Assembly: GCA_028065725.1 (NCBI GenBank)
Contig: JAPTVL010000437.1
Span: 1-14,169 of the forward strand
Reading direction: 5' to 3'
From: Betaproteobacteria bacterium
Lineage (GTDB): Bacteria > Pseudomonadota > Gammaproteobacteria > Burkholderiales > Rhodocyclaceae
Length of the DNA: 14,169 nt
The notes under the pieces are model-generated. The model saw only the letters and a program-made list of their open reading frames with translations, was not told the DNA's origin and did no database searches. Below are positions 12,957-14,169 of the stretch, in pieces. A program made the position numbers and the translations under genes. The stretch's first letter is position 1, and each line of letters begins with the position of its first letter.

Positions 12957-13865
12957 TTGGAACTCAGACTACTGCGCTATTTCGTTGCGGTCGCGGAAGA
13001 ACTGCATTTCGCGCGAGCGGCCGAGCGCCTTGGCGTCGAGCAATCGCCTGTGTCGCGCGCAATGCGCAATCTCGAAGCCACGCTCGGCGTGCAGTTGTTC
13101 GACCGCAGCGCGCACCAGACGCGACTGACCTGGGCCGGTCAAGTGTTCCTCGGTGAGTGCCGGCGCGTGCTGGCCACCGTGGAGCAAGCGGTGAGTGCCG
13201 CAAAGGCGGCGGCGCAGGGCTATCAGGGTTATCTGCGCATCGCCATCTGCGATAGTTTGGCGCAGCCCCACATTGCCACCTTGCTGGCGCGCAGCCGCGA
13301 GGAAGAGCCCGAACTGGAGATTCGCGTCTTCGAGCTGCCTTTCGCGCAGCAGCTCAAGGGCCTACACAACGATCTGCTGGACATCGGCTTTGCGCTGTCG
13401 GACGCGGTGAGCGAAGGCCTTGTCGCCGAGCCCCTGTGGACCGATCCGCTGTCGGTGATCGTGCCCGTGCGCCACCCCTTGCTGGCGCACGCGGAAGTGC
13501 CATTGGATGAAGTCTTGAAGTTCCCGCTGGTGCTGTGCCATCCGGACGCGGGATCGGGCTGCCACCATCAAATCCAGGCGGTGCTTCAAGGTGCGTCCAA
13601 GCCGCTCAAGCTGGTAGATCAGGTGACGAGCTTAGGCGTGATGCTGACTCTGGTCGGTGCCGGTTACGGCATCGGTTTCGCCATTGACTCGCAGGTGCAG
13701 ACCCTGAACCGCCCCGACATAGCCGTCCGTCCCCTGGCCGGCACGCCGCCCATGCTGTCCACCTACCTGCTGCGCCGCGGCGCCGAACCCTCTGAGCCCA
13801 TGAAGCGGTTTCTGCAGCGCGCCCGCAAGGAGTTCCTGCCAAAGGGAGATGAACCGGCCTCGTGA
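12957..13865 (+). CDS. LysR-type transcriptional regulator with a TTG start
   Basis: A 302-residue LysR regulator of normal length. The N-terminal helix-turn-helix (about residues 18-37) reads FARAAERLGVEQSPVSRAMRNLE, followed by the linker helix and a two-lobed effector domain (LRIAICDSLAQPHIATLL, DIGFALS, LSVIVPVRHPLL, TSLGVMLTLVGAGYGIGFAID). TTG at 12957 is chosen because AGGAGG (12946-12951) stands five bases upstream and the family N-terminus begins right there. An in-frame GTG at 12918 would add 13 atypical residues. It resembles BenM/CatR-like members in its HTH, but the effector is not identifiable. It is not in overlap with the preceding operon and probably acts on neighbours, itself, or a gene beyond the window. 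It is a paralogue of the partial LysR at 1-109. Confidence 0.9.
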   Translation: MELRLLRYFVAVAEELHFARAAERLGVEQSPVSRAMRNLEATLGVQLFDRSAHQTRLTWAGQVFLGECRRVLATVEQAVSAAKAAAQGYQGYLRIAICDSLAQPHIATLLARSREEEPELEIRVFELPFAQQLKGLHNDLLDIGFALSDAVSEGLVAEPLWTDPLSVIVPVRHPLLAHAEVPLDEVLKFPLVLCHPDAGSGCHHQIQAVLQGASKPLKLVDQVTSLGVMLTLVGAGYGIGFAIDSQVQTLNRPDIAVRPLAGTPPMLSTYLLRRGAEPSEPMKRFLQRARKEFLPKGDEPAS

Positions 13866-13936
13866 CGTTGAGCGCTCGGGTACATTGGCTATTGCTGGCT
13901 GTCCATGGCTCGCACTGGACCTGCTCGGAGCGCACA

Positions 13937-13966
13937 TTGACCAAGCGTGGTTTTTCAGTCCATAAT
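13937..13966 (+). promoter_or_regulatory. Candidate promoter for the right-edge gene
   Basis: TTGACC (13937-13942) and CATAAT (13961-13966) are separated by 18 bases, a good match to a sigma-70 promoter pointing right. The predicted message would start near 13973 and carry a leader of about 100 bases before the ATG cluster at 14070-14084. That leader contains the two hairpins listed next. Confidence 0.5.
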
Positions 13967-13975
13967 TATGTCCAT

Positions 13976-14019
13976 CTCGGTTCGCCGAGTGCGGAAAACT
14001 CGTTATCAATCAACGAGTT
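13976..14019 (+). promoter_or_regulatory. Tandem hairpins: UUCG-capped stem and 8-base dyad
   Basis: CTCGG-TTCG-CCGAG (13976-13989) would form an RNA stem capped by the very stable UUCG tetraloop. It is followed by a perfect dyad, AACTCGTT (13997-14004) and AACGAGTT (14012-14019), with a seven-base gap. The first could be the terminator of the LysR gene, though no T-run follows, or a leader structure. The second is symmetric enough to be a protein-binding operator. Structures are seen; roles are inferred. Confidence 0.4.
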
Positions 14020-14069
14020 AGGAACACGATGATGTTCCCTTCGCCCGCTCCAGTATCCTTTCCCGCCTC

Positions 14070-14169
14070 ATGGCAATGACGATGAACAAGACCCTGAAAT
14101 ACGGATTGATTTCCATCGGTGCCATTCTCGGCGCATGCATTGTCCTGATCGCGCTGGTCTCCGCCACTT
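14070..14169 (+). CDS. Probable AsmA-family membrane protein, first codons only
   Basis: From the ATG at 14070 the frame is open to the window edge. It reads MAMTMNKTLKYGLISIG, then an uninterrupted hydrophobic stretch through ILGACIVLIALVSAT. A short basic lead followed by one membrane anchor is typical of AsmA-like proteins, which tether a large periplasmic domain and affect envelope lipids. Too little is present to be sure of the family. Three in-frame ATGs (14070, 14076, 14082) compete and none has a strong ribosome binding site; MNKTLKYG at 14082 looks most family-like. Confidence 0.45.
   Translation, partial: MAMTMNKTLKYGLISIGAILGACIVLIALVSAT

Noticed and set aside
1..14169. CRISPR arrays, tRNA or rRNA genes
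   Set aside because: No regularly spaced direct repeats, and no cloverleaf or rRNA-like sequence, were seen on either strand by eye.

Overview
The window reads as an accessory, metal-responsive region of a high-GC proteobacterium, most likely a betaproteobacterium or close relative. That placement is inferred from GC-rich codon use, LysR and DsbD types and P1B-ATPase style; no rRNA or tRNA is present to fix it. Genes are densely packed with overlapping starts and stops. Mobile-element debris (a serine recombinase and a decayed IS transposase fragment) lies between the modules, as expected of a resistance island built by successive insertions.

Layout. 1-109: the N-terminus of a LysR regulator running off the left edge. 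254-937 (-): a resolvase-type serine recombinase with a substituted active-site arginine. 1002-4773 (+): a cation-resistance operon. It has a CmtR-type Cd/Pb sensor, two small multidrug resistance (SMR) proteins joined by an 18-codon bridging ORF, a possible small coupled ORF, a free-standing HMA metal-binding domain, and a P1B ATPase with an unusual CSC membrane motif. 4774-5464: no intact gene, but a frameshifted IS1634/IS4-like transposase remnant. 5465-7609 (-): a full-length ScsB/DsbD-type transmembrane thiol reductase.

7824-12667 (+), divergent from the reductase, is a tight seven-gene operon. In order: a CadC-type ArsR sensor; a cytosolic protein joining cysteine clusters, an MtrA-like corrinoid-binding domain and a DUF4346-like domain; an exported OB-fold-like protein; a MacB/FtsX-type ABC permease; its ATPase; a TlpA-like thioredoxin; and a stand-alone DsbD alpha domain. 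Then come a complete LysR regulator with a TTG start (12957-13865) and the first codons of an AsmA-like protein at the right edge.

How it fits together. The left operon looks like cytosolic metal sensing coupled to efflux by a P1B pump and an SMR pair predicted to be heterodimeric. The right operon is the most interesting part. A cadmium/lead-type sensor sits beside a bacterial homologue of the cobalamin-carrying subunit of methanogen methyltransferase, next to an ABC transporter and a complete periplasmic thiol-reduction chain. The arrangement recalls cytochrome c maturation (ABC transporter, OB-fold chaperone, thioredoxin, DsbD) but with different proteins. I know of no described pathway with this gene set. 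Its substrate (metal, organometal or cofactor) cannot be read from the sequence.
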